Origin: Rhodobacteraceae bacterium HLUCCA08
GTDB lineage: Bacteria > Pseudomonadota > Alphaproteobacteria > Rhodobacterales > Rhodobacteraceae
Length of the DNA: 64,000 bases
Assembly: GCA_001314655.1 (NCBI GenBank)
Contig: LJSF01000007.1
Coordinates: 62,001-126,000, forward strand
Direction of reading: 5' to 3'
The translations under genes were made by a program, and so were the position numbers. The notes under the pieces are model-generated. The model was not told where the DNA came from, did not search any database, and saw only the letters and a list, made by a program, of their open reading frames with translations. Positions 45,606 through 57,172 of the stretch are shown here, one piece after another; within the stretch, counting starts at the first letter, position 1, and the number at the start of each line of letters is the position of its first letter.

Positions 45606-46416
45606 CCGTCGCTCCTTCGGCCGGGAGCGGCCGCAGATCGGCGCCGACGACTTCGGCTTTGGCGACCAGGCTTTGCACGAAGGCACGGGCGGCACGGGCC
45701 CAGGCGGTCTTTTCCATCGCCTCCGAGATCCTGTGCCGGACCGCGTCGTAAGGCAGTTCGGCACCGGCCGCGACCGCGTCCATCCGGATGATGTGCCAGC
45801 CGTGGCGGGTCCGGACCGGCGCATGCGTGACCGACCCCGCGTCGAGGCTCCGCAGGGCGGCCTTGAATTCCGGCACCGTATCGCCGGGGGTCAGCTGACC
45901 AAGGCTGCCACCGGCATCGCGCGAGGCGCAATCACTATGGGCGCGGGCGATGTCGGCAAAGCTCTCTGCGCCGGCCAGCACCTGCTGCGTCAGGTAGCCC
46001 GCCCGTTCGGCGGCGGCCGTCTTGCCCGAACGATCCGCGGGATCGCAGGCGACAAGGATATGCGACACCTCCCATAGCGGCGGTGCCCGGAACCGCGCCG
46101 GCTCTCGCGCCCATTCGGCACGGACCTCGGGCTCGGACGGGGCCGACACGCCGACCGCCTGGTCAAGAAGGCCCCGGATCAGGGCCTCCTCTTCGGTTTC
46201 GAACCGGCCGGGGGCAAGTTCGCGGGGCTGCGGGGCCAGGCCCCGGCGGCGGGCCTCCTGCAACAGAAGGGTCCGCACGGCGATCGCGTTGGCCGCCTTG
46301 CGCCAGGCGATGCCCGGTTTGCCCCTTGGGCCGGGGTGGTTCTGGGTCTCGGCCGCCACCTGGGCGGCCGGAACCGTTTCGCCGTTGACGATCAGATCGG
46401 GAAAGAGCGCGTTCAT
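45586..46416 (-). CDS. PpiC/NifM-type peptidyl-prolyl isomerase of the nar operon
   Basis: A 276-residue protein with a parvulin domain (residues about 130-235): VSHILVACDPADRSG, SFADIARAHSDCASRDAGGS and VRTRHGWHIIRMD. An N-terminal helical part resembles NifM/SurA-like chaperones. No signal peptide is seen, so it is cytoplasmic. ATG 46416 has GGAG at 8 bases; a GTG nine bases earlier would overlap narI (GTGA) but has no spaced ribosome site. A PPIase gene after narI is also known in Pseudomonas aeruginosa. It probably helps NarGHI folding or maturation. Confidence 0.88.
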   Translation of the reverse strand: MNALFPDLIVNGETVPAAQVAAETQNHPGPRGKPGIAWRKAANAIAVRTLLLQEARRRGLAPQPRELAPGRFETEEEALIRGLLDQAVGVSAPSEPEVRAEWAREPARFRAPPLWEVSHILVACDPADRSGKTAAAERAGYLTQQVLAGAESFADIARAHSDCASRDAGGSLGQLTPGDTVPEFKAALRSLDAGSVTHAPVRTRHGWHIIRMDAVAAGAELPYDAVRHRISEAMEKTAWARAARAFVQSLVAKAEVVGADLRPLPAEGATDDAPHP

Positions 46417-46421
46417 CGCAT

Positions 46422-47216
46422 TCACTCCGCCGGAGACGGCACGCCGTCGCGCGTGCCGGCCGCCGGTCCGCCCGGACGTTCGCCATCGCGCGCGCCGGCC
46501 ACCACGTCGCGGGCAGGCGGCAGCGCCGTCCGGCGGCGCGACCGGACCACCTGGTATCCCGACCGGCCGAAGAGGTAGCGGACCGGGGCCGCGAAGCCGG
46601 ACAGGATGTGCACCAGCCGGGTGAACGGAAACACCGCGATGATCAGCAGGCCCAGGACCAGGTGCAGCTTGAAGACCAGCGCGACATCGGCGACATGACC
46701 CGCCGCGGCACCGTCGAAGGTAAAGATGCCCTGCGCCCAGGACATGAACTTGACCATTTCATGCCCGTCGAGATGGCCCAGCGACACCACGACCGTGGAC
46801 AGGCCCAGCGCCAGTTGCGCGATCAGCATCAGCAGGATGGCGTTGTCCCAGAAGCTGGAGGTCCGGGCGATCCGCGGATCGGTCCAGCGGCGATGGAACA
46901 GAAGCAGACCGCCGATCAGCGCCGCCACCCCGGCGATGCCGCCCGCGGCCACGGCGAGGATCTGCTTGGCGCCATGGCTGATGCCCAGCGCATCGAACAC
47001 CCAGATCGGTGTCAGCAGACCGAAAAGATGGCCGAAAAAGATCACCAGAACGCCGACATGGAACAGAACCGAGCCAAGGATCAGCTGCCGGCGCCGCAGC
47101 ATCTGCGACGAGGAGGATTTCCAGGTGAAGGGGTCGCGCTCGTAACGGGCGATCGACCCGAGGATCCCGATCGCCAGCGCGATATAGGGAAAGGTTCCGA
47201 ACAGGAATTGGTTCAT
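46422..47216 (-). CDS. narI: Respiratory nitrate reductase gamma subunit (cytochrome b)
   Basis: A 264-residue membrane subunit with five helices, which takes electrons from quinol and passes them via two b hemes to NarH. LFHVGVLVIFFGHLFGLLTP carries the first heme ligand His residues, and VFKLHLVLGLLIIAVFPFTRLVH the second pair. A charged C-terminal tail (from about residue 225) is longer than usual. The start Met at 47216 has GGAGGCTGTC; a Met at 47231 overlaps the narJ stop but is less well placed. Confidence 0.95.
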   Translation of the reverse strand: MNQFLFGTFPYIALAIGILGSIARYERDPFTWKSSSSQMLRRRQLILGSVLFHVGVLVIFFGHLFGLLTPIWVFDALGISHGAKQILAVAAGGIAGVAALIGGLLLFHRRWTDPRIARTSSFWDNAILLMLIAQLALGLSTVVVSLGHLDGHEMVKFMSWAQGIFTFDGAAAGHVADVALVFKLHLVLGLLIIAVFPFTRLVHILSGFAAPVRYLFGRSGYQVVRSRRRTALPPARDVVAGARDGERPGGPAAGTRDGVPSPAE

Positions 47217-47227
47217 GACAGCCTCCG

Positions 47228-47934
47228 TCATTCAGCCGCGTGGGGCGCGGGGTCGGGGGTGATGGGGGGATCCATGCGCGACAGCATGTCGCGCACCTGC
47301 GGGCAGCCGGCACCGGGATCGGGACCGAAGCGGACTTCGGTTTCCTCCCAGACCGCGTCGAGCGCGTCGAGGTCTTCGGGATCGACCTCGGGCTGGTCCA
47401 GAAGCTCGGCCAGCGCGGCCTTGTCGGTCCTGGCGCCCGACAGCTGCACCAGGGCGGCGAAGACGGCGCCATAGGCGCTGTCGCGCCGCTCCAGCCGGGC
47501 GGCAAGCGCCTGCAGGATATGGGCCGCGTCGGCCAGGATGTCGCGCGTTTCGGCGGCCGGTCGGGTCGCGAGGAATTCCAGCAGCACCGGCAGATGGTCG
47601 GGCAATTCGCTGGTGACCGGGTCGAACCCCGCCGCGCGATACATCTCGACCAGGCTGACCATGGCGCCGCCCCGGTCGCGGCTTTCGCCGTGGACATGTT
47701 CGAACAGGTTCAGCGAAAGCGTCCGCGACCGGTCGAACAGCATCACGTAGCGCTCTTGCAAGGCATAGATGTCGCCACCGCCCAGATCGTCGACCAGGGG
47801 GCGCAAGGCCCGGCGCGCCGCGGCCGTGAGCCTGGTTTCGGAGGCCAGAACGCCGCCGATTTCCGGCATCGCGGCCTGAAGCTCGGGCGTCGGGTAGCTC
47901 AGGATCAGTGAAATCGCCTTCAGGCTCCGGTCCA

Positions 47935-47935
<1 letters not shown>
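47228..47935 (-). CDS. narJ: Nitrate reductase molybdenum cofactor assembly chaperone
   Basis: A 235-residue cytoplasmic chaperone of the TorD/NarJ family. It is needed to load the molybdenum cofactor into NarG but is not part of the mature enzyme. LILSYPTPELQAAMPEIG, LNLFEHVHGESRDRGGAM (the conserved EH-x-HGES-x-DRG motif) and GFDPVTSELPDHLPVLLEFL are diagnostic. GGAGGCGATGTG precedes ATG 47935, which touches the narH stop (TGATG). Confidence 0.95.
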
Positions 47936-49451
<1,516 letters not shown>

Positions 49452-49455
<4 letters not shown>

Positions 49456-52400
49456 TGTGCTGCCTCCTTTTCGGTCGCGGGTCGGTCGAGCCAGTCGACC
49501 TTCTGCATTTTCCGCACGATGACGAATTCGTCCCGGTTGGCGCCGACGGTGCCGTAATAGTTGAAGCCGTAGGCCTGATGGGCATAGCCGCCGATCATGT
49601 GCGTGGGTTTGAGCGTGGCGCGGGTGACCGAATTGTGGATACCCCCGCGCTTGCCGGTCTTTTCCGAACCCGGCGTGTTCACGATCTTTTCCTGGGCGTG
49701 ATACATGAAGGTCGTGCCGTCCTTCATGCGCTGGCTGACCACCGCGCGGGCGGTGAGCGCGCCGTTCACGTTGTAAAGCTCCACCCAGTCGTTATCGACG
49801 ATGCCGGCCTTTGCCGCGTCGTTCTCGGAGATCCAGATCACCGGTCCGCCGCGGTTCAGCGTCAGCATCAGCAGGTTGTCGGTATAGGTCGAATGGATGC
49901 CCCATTTCTGGTGGGGCGTGATGAAGTTCAACACCACATGCGGGGCGTTGTCGCGGGCATCCGAATTGACCTCGGCGGTGATCGTCTTCAGATCGACCGG
50001 CGGCCGGTAGGACATCAGGCCCTCGCCGAAGGCCCGCATCCACAGGTGATCCTGATAGAGCTGCTGACGTCCGGTGAGGGTGCGCCAGGGGATCAGTTCA
50101 TGAACGTTGGTGTAGCCCGCATTGTAGCTGACCTTCTCGCTTTCGATGCCCGACCATGTGGGGCTCGAGATGATCTTGCGGGGCTGTGCCGCGATGTCGT
50201 GAAAGCGGATCTTCTGGTGATGCTCGCCCTCGGCCAGGTGGGCATGTGCGCGCCCGGTGCCTTCGCTCAGGGCCTCCCAGGCCTTGACCGCGACATGGCC
50301 GTTGGTTTCGGGCGCCAGCATCAGGATCACCTCGCAGGCGTCGATCGCCGTTTCGATCTTCGGCCGGCCCTTGGCGGGGCCTTCCGCCTTGACACCGTTC
50401 AGCGCGGCCAGGCCGTCGATTTCATCCTGGGTGTTCCAGCTGATGCCCTTGCCGCCATTGCCGAGCTTGTCCATCAGCGGCCCCAGCGCGGTGAACCGGT
50501 CGCCGATCGCGGTGTAGTCGCGTTCGACGGGCACGAAGGCGGGCGCGGTCTTGCCCGGGATCAGATCGCATTCGCCCTTCTTCCAGTCGCGCACCTGGTC
50601 CTGCGCGATCTCGGCCGGCATGTCGTGCAGCAAGGGCAGCGCCACGATGTCGGTTTCCGTCCCGAGGATTTCCGGCGCCACCTCCTGCACCTTGTAGGCG
50701 ATGGCCTTGAAGATCTCGAAATCGGACTTGCTTTCATAGGCCGGGTCCACCGCCGCCTGCAGCGGGTGGATGAACGGATGCATGTCCGAGGTGTTCATGT
50801 CGTCCTTTTCGTACCAACTGGCCGTCGGCAGGACGATGTCGGAATAGACGCAGGTGGTGGACATCCGGAAGTCGATGGTCACCAGCAGGTCCAGCTTGCC
50901 TTCGGGCGCCGTCTCATGCCACCTGGCTTCCTTGGGCAGCGCCCTGCCCTCTTCGCCCAGGTCGCGGCCCAGAACGCCGTGATCGGTGCCCAGCAGGTGC
51001 TTGAGGAAATATTCGTGCCCCTTGCCGGACGAGCCCAGCAGGTTCGACCGCCACACGAACAGGTTGCGCGGCCAGTTCGCCGGATCGTCCGGGTCTTCGC
51101 AGGACATTTCCAGCGCGCCGGATTTCAACTCCTGCGCAACATAGGCGGGGATCTCCATCCCCGCGGCCTTGGCGGCCTTGGCGACCTCGAGCGGGTTGGT
51201 CTTGAGCTGCGGGGCGGAGGGCAGCCAGCCCATGCGTTCGGCCCGGATGTTGTAGTCGATCAGGGAGATGTCCCAATCGCCCTCGGGCGCGGTCGGCGAC
51301 AGGATCTCGCCCGCCGTCAGCGTCTCGTAGCGCCATTGGTCGGTATGGGCATACCACGCCGAGGTGGAGTTCATCTGCCGCGGCGGGCGGCCCCAGTCCA
51401 GCGCAAAGGCCAGCGGCGCCCAGCCGGTCTGCGGGCGCAGCTTTTCCTGGCCCACGTAATGCGCCCAGCCGCCGCCCGATTGGCCCACGCAGCCGCACAT
51501 CACCAGCATGTTGATGACGCCGCGATAGTTCATGTCCATGTGATACCAGTGGTTCATCGCGGCCCCGATGATGACCATGGACTTGCCATTCGTCTTCTCG
51601 GCGGTATCGGCGAATTCGCGCGCCACGTGGATGATCTTGTCGGCGGGAACGCCGGTGATCTTTTCGGCCCAGGCGGGCGTGCCGGGCACGTCCTCGTCAT
51701 AGGATGTCGCCACCCAGTCGCCGCCCAGACCCCGGTCGAGACCGTAATTGGCGCAGAACAGGTCGAACACCGTCGCCACCAGCACCTCGCCCTCGGCGGT
51801 CTGCACGCGCTTCACGGGCAGGTTCCGTGTCAGGATGTCGGGGCGCGTGTCGCCGGTGGTGAAGGCCTCGGTCGCCGCGCCGCCGAAATAGGGAAAGTCG
51901 ACACCGCGGATATCGTCGTGATCGTCCTCCAGGATCAGCGACATCTGCAGCCTGGCGTCCTTGCCGGCGGCCCGTTCCTCGAGGTTCCATTCGCCCTTTT
52001 CGCCCCAGCGATAGCCGATGGTGCCATTGGGCGACACCAGCGTGCCGGACAGCGCATCGAAGGCGACGGTCTTCCATTCGGGGTTGTTGTCCTCGCCCAG
52101 GGCGCCGTCCAGATCGGCGGCGCGCAGGAAGCGGCCCGGCACCAGGCGGCCGTCCTTTTCGTCCAGACGGACCAGCATCGGCATGTCGGAATACTTGCGG
52201 CAATAATCCTCGAAATACTCGGCCTGCCGGTCGATGTGGAATTCGCGCAGGATGACATGGCCGAAGGCCATCGCCAGCGCCGCGTCGGTGCCCTGTTTCA
52301 CGTTCAGCCAGACATCGGCGAATTTCGACGCTTCGGAATAATCCGGGCAGATGACGGCCGATTTGGTGCCCTTGTAGCGCACTTCGGTATAGAAATGCGC

Positions 52401-53192
52401 GTCCGGGGTCCGGGTCTGGGGCACGTTCGATCCCCAGAGCAGCAGGTAGCCGGAATTGTACCAATCCGCGCTTTCGGGAACGTCGGTCTGTTCGCCCCAG
52501 GTCATCGGCGAGGCCGGCGGCAGGTCGCAATACCAGTCGTAGAACGACATGCAGACGCCGCCCATCAGGCTCAGATAGCGCGAACCCGCGGCATAGCTGA
52601 CCATCGACATCGCCGGGATCGGCGAAAAGCCGAAGATGCGGTCGGGCCCCCAGGTCTTGGCGGTATAGGCATTGGCGGCGGCGGTGATCTCGGTCGCCTC
52701 GTCCCAGCTGGCGCGCACGAAGCCGCCCGAGCCGCGCCTGGACGTGTAGGAGGCGCGCAGGACCGGGTCGGACTGGATCGCGGTCCAGGCCTCGATCGGG
52801 GTCTTGGTCTTGCGCATCTCGCGCCACAACTTCATCAGCCGGCCGCGGATCAGCGGCGTCTTCACCCGGTTCGCGGAATAGAGATACCAGCTGTAGGAGG
52901 CCCCCCGCGCGCAGCCGCGCGGTTCGTGGTTGGGCAGGTCGGGCCGCGTGCGCGGATAATCCGTCTGCTGGGTTTCCCAGGTGACGATGCCGGATTTGAC
53001 GTAGATCTTCCAGCTGCAGGAGCCGGTGCAGTTCACCCCGTGGGTCGAGCGCACGACCTTGTCGTGGCGCCAGCGGTTGCGGTACGTCTCCTCCCAGGCG
53101 CGGTCCTCGTTGGTGACCTGTCCGTGGCCATTGGCGAAGGTCTCCAGCGTGTTCGACCGCAGGAAGTTCAATCTGTCGAGCAGGTGGCTCAT
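49452..53192 (-). CDS. narG: Respiratory nitrate reductase alpha subunit (molybdenum catalytic)
   Basis: A 1246-residue catalytic subunit reducing nitrate to nitrite with bis-MGD molybdenum and a 4Fe-4S cluster. The N-terminal cluster motif is H-x3-C-x3-C (HGVNCTGSC, residues 50-58) with a further RGCARGAS. The molybdenum-ligand Asp lies in FYDWYCDLPPASP. The full length is normal, with no break. AGGAGACATTTCC precedes ATG 53192. The absence of a Tat signal is consistent with the cytoplasm-facing Nar type, not periplasmic Nap. Confidence 0.98.
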
Positions 53193-53255
53193 GGAAATGT
53201 CTCCTATTGGCTGCCCCTGTGCCGGCGCATCCGGCGCAGGGGAAAGGTCAGGGGC

Positions 53256-54650
53256 TCAGCAGGGAACCGGGGCGTTCTTGCGGCTGTAGTAGAACCAGGT
53301 GACGCCCGCGCAGAGCACATAGAAGGCGGCGAACCCGTAAAGCGCCGCCGCGGGCCCGCCGGTCGCGTCGATCGAGGTTCCGTAGAGCTTGGGGATGAAG
53401 AAGGCGCCGTAGGCCGCGATCGCACTGGTGAAGGCGATGATCGCCGCCGATTCCCGCTCGATCATGCGCTGGGAATGCGTGCCGTCCAGCTGGGGTTCGA
53501 GGCGCGGAATCTCCTGCTTCATGATCGAGGGGATCATCTGGAAGGTCGACGCATTGCCGACGCCGGTCAGAAAGAACAGCGCCATGAAACAGGCGAAGAA
53601 GCCCCAGAAATTTCCGGTGCTGTCGCCCAGCGGCAGGAACCAGACCGCGCCGAGGACGGCGACGATCATGCCCAGGAAGACCCAGAAGGTCACGCGGCCG
53701 CCGCCGAACCTGTCGGACACCCAGCCGGTTCCGGCGCGGCTGAGCGCGCCGACAAGCGGGCCGAGGAAGGCGAATTGCAGCGCGTCGACGTCCGGGAACT
53801 GGGTCCGCATCAGCAGCGGGAAGCCCGCCGAATAGCCGATGAACGACCCGAAGGTGCCGATATAGAGCACGCACATCACCCAGTTGTGGTAGCGCTTGAG
53901 GATGGTCATCTGCTGGCCCAGAGAGGCTTTCGCATCGGCGATGTCGTTCATCCCGAACCACGCCGCGAGCGATCCCGCGATCAGGAAGGGCACCCAGATG
54001 AAGCCCGCGTTCTGCAGCCACAGCTGGCCGCCGTCGGACAATTCCTGCGGTGCGCCGCCAAGCGCGCCGAACACGCCCATGGTGATGACCAGCGGCACGG
54101 CGAACTGCATGACCGAGACGCCGAGATTGCCCAGCCCCGCATTCATGGCAAGCGCCTGGCCCTTGACCTTCTTGGGGTAGAAATAGGCGATATTGGCCAT
54201 CGACGAGGCGAAGTTGCCGCCGCCGAAGCCGCACATGAGCGCCAGGATCAGGAAGGTGGTGTAGGAGGTCTCGGGGTCCTGGATCGCGAACCCGATGCCC
54301 AGCGCCGGCAGCAGCAGCGACGCGGTGGCGATCGCCGTCCAGCGGCGTCCGCCGAAGATCGGGATCATGAAACTGTAGAAGATGCGCAGCGTCGCGCCCG
54401 AGAGGCCGGGCAGAGCCGCAAGCCAGAAGCGTTCGCCGACCGAGAAGTCGAAGCCGATCGCCGGCATCTTGGCCACGACGACCGACCAGACCATCCAGAC
54501 CGAAAAGGCCATCAGAAGGTTCGGGATCGAGATCCAGAGGTTGCGGGTGGCAATGGCCTTGCCCTTGCCTGCCCAGAACTCCGGATCTTCGGGGCGCCAG
54601 TCGGTCAGGACGTGACCGGTCCGGCCGGAGGGGTGGTCTGTGGTCGCCAT
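53256..54650 (-). CDS. narK: Nitrate/nitrite transporter (NarK2 type, MFS)
   Basis: A 464-residue MFS protein with twelve helices. The nitrate-porter signatures are visible: GGNFASSMANIAYFYPKK and GALSRAGTGWVSDRFGGGRV, with NAGLGNLGVSVMQF. ATG 54650 follows GGAAG. The order narK1-narK2-narG is like Paracoccus and Pseudomonas, where one partner is a nitrate/proton symporter and the other a nitrate/nitrite antiporter. This product's signatures fit the antiporter type, but the assignment is by resemblance. Confidence 0.9.
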   Translation of the reverse strand: MATTDHPSGRTGHVLTDWRPEDPEFWAGKGKAIATRNLWISIPNLLMAFSVWMVWSVVVAKMPAIGFDFSVGERFWLAALPGLSGATLRIFYSFMIPIFGGRRWTAIATASLLLPALGIGFAIQDPETSYTTFLILALMCGFGGGNFASSMANIAYFYPKKVKGQALAMNAGLGNLGVSVMQFAVPLVITMGVFGALGGAPQELSDGGQLWLQNAGFIWVPFLIAGSLAAWFGMNDIADAKASLGQQMTILKRYHNWVMCVLYIGTFGSFIGYSAGFPLLMRTQFPDVDALQFAFLGPLVGALSRAGTGWVSDRFGGGRVTFWVFLGMIVAVLGAVWFLPLGDSTGNFWGFFACFMALFFLTGVGNASTFQMIPSIMKQEIPRLEPQLDGTHSQRMIERESAAIIAFTSAIAAYGAFFIPKLYGTSIDATGGPAAALYGFAAFYVLCAGVTWFYYSRKNAPVPC

Positions 54651-54763
54651 TTTGTCTTCCTTTCGGCGTGCAACGGGGTGCATTCGGCCCGTCGGGTCGC
54701 CGCAGGCGCCCGTTCGGGGGGGGGCCGGGCGGCATGTCGCGCCCGGACCCGTTGGGGATTGGC

Positions 54764-56413
54764 CTATTCGGCCGGTCGCGCTTTCGGACCCGCCCCGATC
54801 CGGGCGAGTGTCTGTTTCAGATCATCGAGATCCTTGAATTTCGCGGTGACCGTCAGGCTGTCGCCACGCTCGGCCAGGGCCACCTTCTCGGAGCCCGCGA
54901 ACAGCCGTTCCAGGTCGGCCTCGGCTTCCCGCTTGCGGACCGCCTGGGCGGCGATCGCCTCGTCCACCGAACTCAGGATGTATTCCTCGCCGAAGCCGCC
55001 CTCGGGTTCCTTCAGCCAGAAGAAGCAGACGACCCAGGACATCATCGCGCCCGCGGCGATGATGAAGAAGAAGGTCGAGGTGTCGACGAACATGAAGATG
55101 AACAGGTAGAACACCGCGCCGACATTGCCGTAGGCGCCCGCCATGCCCGCGATCTGCCCGGTGACCCGGCGCTTGATCGACGGGATGATCCCGAAGGTCG
55201 CGCCCTCGGCCCCCTGGACGAAGAACGAACAGGCAATGGTGATCGCGATCGCGATGACCAGCGGCCAGGTGCTGTCGAGCAGACCCATCATGGCAAAGCC
55301 GATGGCGATCCCAAGCATGTAGGCCAGCATCACGAAACGGCGGTTGCCCATCCGGTCCGACACCAGCCCGCCCATCGGCCGCGCCACCAGGTTGATGAAG
55401 GCAAAGGACGCCGCGATCAGCCCGGCGGTGACCGGCGTCAGCCCCCAGGTTTCCTGAAAGAACATCGGCAGCATCGACACCACCGCCAGTTCGGCGCCGA
55501 AATTGGCGAAATAGGTGGTGTTGAGCGCCGCGACCGAGCTGAACGGATAGCGGTCATCCTCGGGCACGCCCTTGCGCAGGATCGGAAGGTTGACCCGCAG
55601 CACCTGCCAGACCTGGTAGACCACGAGCGTGGCGATCGCGGCGTAGCAGATCGTGGCGACGAAGCCGTCGATATAGCCCATGCGCTGCACCCGGTAGACC
55701 AGGATCGACAGGATCCCGATCAGCGGCACGGTGAAGATCACCAGCAGCGCCAGATCGCGATAGCTCGACACTTCCAACGCGCCGCTCTTGCGGGATTTGC
55801 GGTGGGTGTCGGCGGTCGGGCCATCGGTGATGGCGAACCAGTAGAACACGCCGTAAAGGGCCATGATGATGCCCGAGGTGGCGATCGCATAGCGCCAGCC
55901 GTCGTCTCCGCCGAAGACCACAAGGGCGACCGTCGGGATGGTCATCGCCGCCGCGGCCGACCCGAAATTGCCCCAGCCGGCATAGAACCCCTCGGCAAAG
56001 CCGATGTCGCGCGGCTTGAACCACAGGGCGGTCATGTGGATGCCGACGACGAAACCGGCCCCGACCGACGACAGGATCAGACGCGAGACGAAAAGCTGCA
56101 TCGCCGAGGTGCCGAAGGCGAAGAACATCGTCGGAACGGCCATCACGACCATGAGGATCGAAAACACCCGCCGCGGCCCCCACCGGTCCAGCGCCATCCC
56201 GACAAGGATGCGCGCCGGGATCGTCAATGCGACGTTGGCGATGGCGAACAGGCGGATGTCGTCCTTGGTCAGCCAGTCATTGGCCGCCAGCATCGACGAG
56301 GCCAGCGGCGCCATGTTGAACCAGACGTAGAAGGTGATGAAAAAGGCGATCCAGGTCAGGTGCAACGCGCGGATCGCGCGGTCCTGGACGCGGAAAAGGC
56401 TTGAGACTTTCAT
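54764..56413 (-). CDS. narK: Nitrate transporter of the MFS (NarK1-like)
   Basis: A 549-residue MFS transporter with twelve helices and a longer C-terminal cytoplasmic tail (about residues 480-549, rich in charged residues). Signatures are FAEGFYAGWGNFGSAAAAMT and MAGAYGNVGAVFYLFIFMF, both nitrate-porter motifs. ATG 56413 (MKVSSLFRVQDR) is chosen over an upstream Met with Pro/Ser-rich sequence. Unlike the fused NarK known from Paracoccus, the two NarK units here are separate genes. It probably brings nitrate in with protons. Confidence 0.88.
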   Translation of the reverse strand: MKVSSLFRVQDRAIRALHLTWIAFFITFYVWFNMAPLASSMLAANDWLTKDDIRLFAIANVALTIPARILVGMALDRWGPRRVFSILMVVMAVPTMFFAFGTSAMQLFVSRLILSSVGAGFVVGIHMTALWFKPRDIGFAEGFYAGWGNFGSAAAAMTIPTVALVVFGGDDGWRYAIATSGIIMALYGVFYWFAITDGPTADTHRKSRKSGALEVSSYRDLALLVIFTVPLIGILSILVYRVQRMGYIDGFVATICYAAIATLVVYQVWQVLRVNLPILRKGVPEDDRYPFSSVAALNTTYFANFGAELAVVSMLPMFFQETWGLTPVTAGLIAASFAFINLVARPMGGLVSDRMGNRRFVMLAYMLGIAIGFAMMGLLDSTWPLVIAIAITIACSFFVQGAEGATFGIIPSIKRRVTGQIAGMAGAYGNVGAVFYLFIFMFVDTSTFFFIIAAGAMMSWVVCFFWLKEPEGGFGEEYILSSVDEAIAAQAVRKREAEADLERLFAGSEKVALAERGDSLTVTAKFKDLDDLKQTLARIGAGPKARPAE

Positions 56414-56430
56414 GGAACTTGCCCCCGGTT

Positions 56431-56928
56431 CTATTCGGCCGCCTGCATCTTGGATGCCGGGACGTGGGTGGGAATGATCAGGATCGGGCATTTCGCGCGC
56501 CGCGCGAGAAAGGCCGAGACGGAGCCGAAGGTCATGTGGTCGAATTCCTCGACCAGGGCGTCGAGCTTTCTGGAAATGAAGCCCAGCGGCCCGCCATCGG
56601 CCTGGTGTGAATGGCGCGCCATGACCAGAAGGTCGGGTTTGCGGTCTTCGGTGGCGCGCAGGATCATCTTGCGCGCGTCACCTTCGGCCAGCATGACCCT
56701 GGCCTCGTAGCCCGCGGCCATCAGCTCGGCCGCCGCCGCCTCGACACCGGCCTTCTGGTCGCGGTATTGTTCCGAGAACAGCTCGTCGGCCTCGGAGGTG
56801 GCGCTGCCGATGTCTTCGACCACCGAAACCAGCGTCACGGTGGGTTTCAGACTGCCGAACATCCGGGTGATCGCGTCGAGCGCAATTCGAGCGTTGCGTG
56901 AATGATCGTATGCCAGCATGATTTCCAT
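56431..56928 (-). CDS. Universal stress protein, first gene of the nar operon
   Basis: A 165-residue single UspA domain: MEIMLAYDHSRNARIALDAI at the N-terminus, LLVMARHSHQADGGPLGFIS in the middle, and GSVSAFLARRAKCPILII near the end. It ends 17 bases before narK1 and leads the operon. GGAGAGAG precedes ATG 56928. Usp genes near denitrification or anaerobic genes are common; the role here is unknown. Its promoter region contains an FNR-type box 81 bases upstream of the ATG. Confidence 0.9.
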   Translation of the reverse strand: MEIMLAYDHSRNARIALDAITRMFGSLKPTVTLVSVVEDIGSATSEADELFSEQYRDQKAGVEAAAAELMAAGYEARVMLAEGDARKMILRATEDRKPDLLVMARHSHQADGGPLGFISRKLDALVEEFDHMTFGSVSAFLARRAKCPILIIPTHVPASKMQAAE

Positions 56929-57008
56929 CTCTCTCTCCGGTATGGCAGATCCAGCGAATGACCTGCGGTGCGTTGGTCCCGTCCTGCGTCCTGGGCCTGT
57001 CGCGAAAC

Positions 57009-57022
57009 TTGATCTGGATCAT
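57009..57022 (-). promoter_or_regulatory. FNR-type box upstream of the usp-nar operon
   Basis: TTGATCTGGATCAT (57009-57022) has one mismatch to TTGATnnnnATCAA and is almost identical to the box at 26496-26509. Class-II spacing would start transcription near 56974, giving a leader of about 46 bases to the usp ATG. No good -10 hexamer is seen at that place, so geometry is only suggestive. Confidence 0.6.
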
Positions 57023-57122
57023 GCTGACGGGGAAAATGGCGTGAAATAAATGGCTTACCGAAAAACGTCATGACCGGGACATGGGGCGATCAATCTTGCT
57101 GTCACAATTCAACAAGCACGCC

Positions 57123-57160
57123 ATTGACTTTTGTCAATTTGATGCTTGATAATTATCAAG
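57123..57160 (+). promoter_or_regulatory. narR promoter with two palindromes over -35 and -10
   Basis: ATTGACTTTTGTCAAT (57123-57138) and CTTGATAATTATCAAG (57145-57160) are perfect palindromes of the Crp/Fnr type, 22 bases apart (two helical turns). TTGACT (57124-57129) and GATAAT (57148-57153) form a sigma-70-like promoter at 18-base spacing, inside these palindromes. Binding would block RNA polymerase, so autorepression or FNR repression of narR is predicted. Confidence 0.65.
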
Positions 57161-57172
57161 GATAAAAGCCAG

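Noticed and set aside
57146-57172. TTG start at 57146 extending the NarR-like protein by nine residues
   Set aside because: The codons fall inside the palindrome CTTGATAATTATCAAG and the predicted -10. The ATG at 57173 has an AAGGA element and gives a normal N-terminus.
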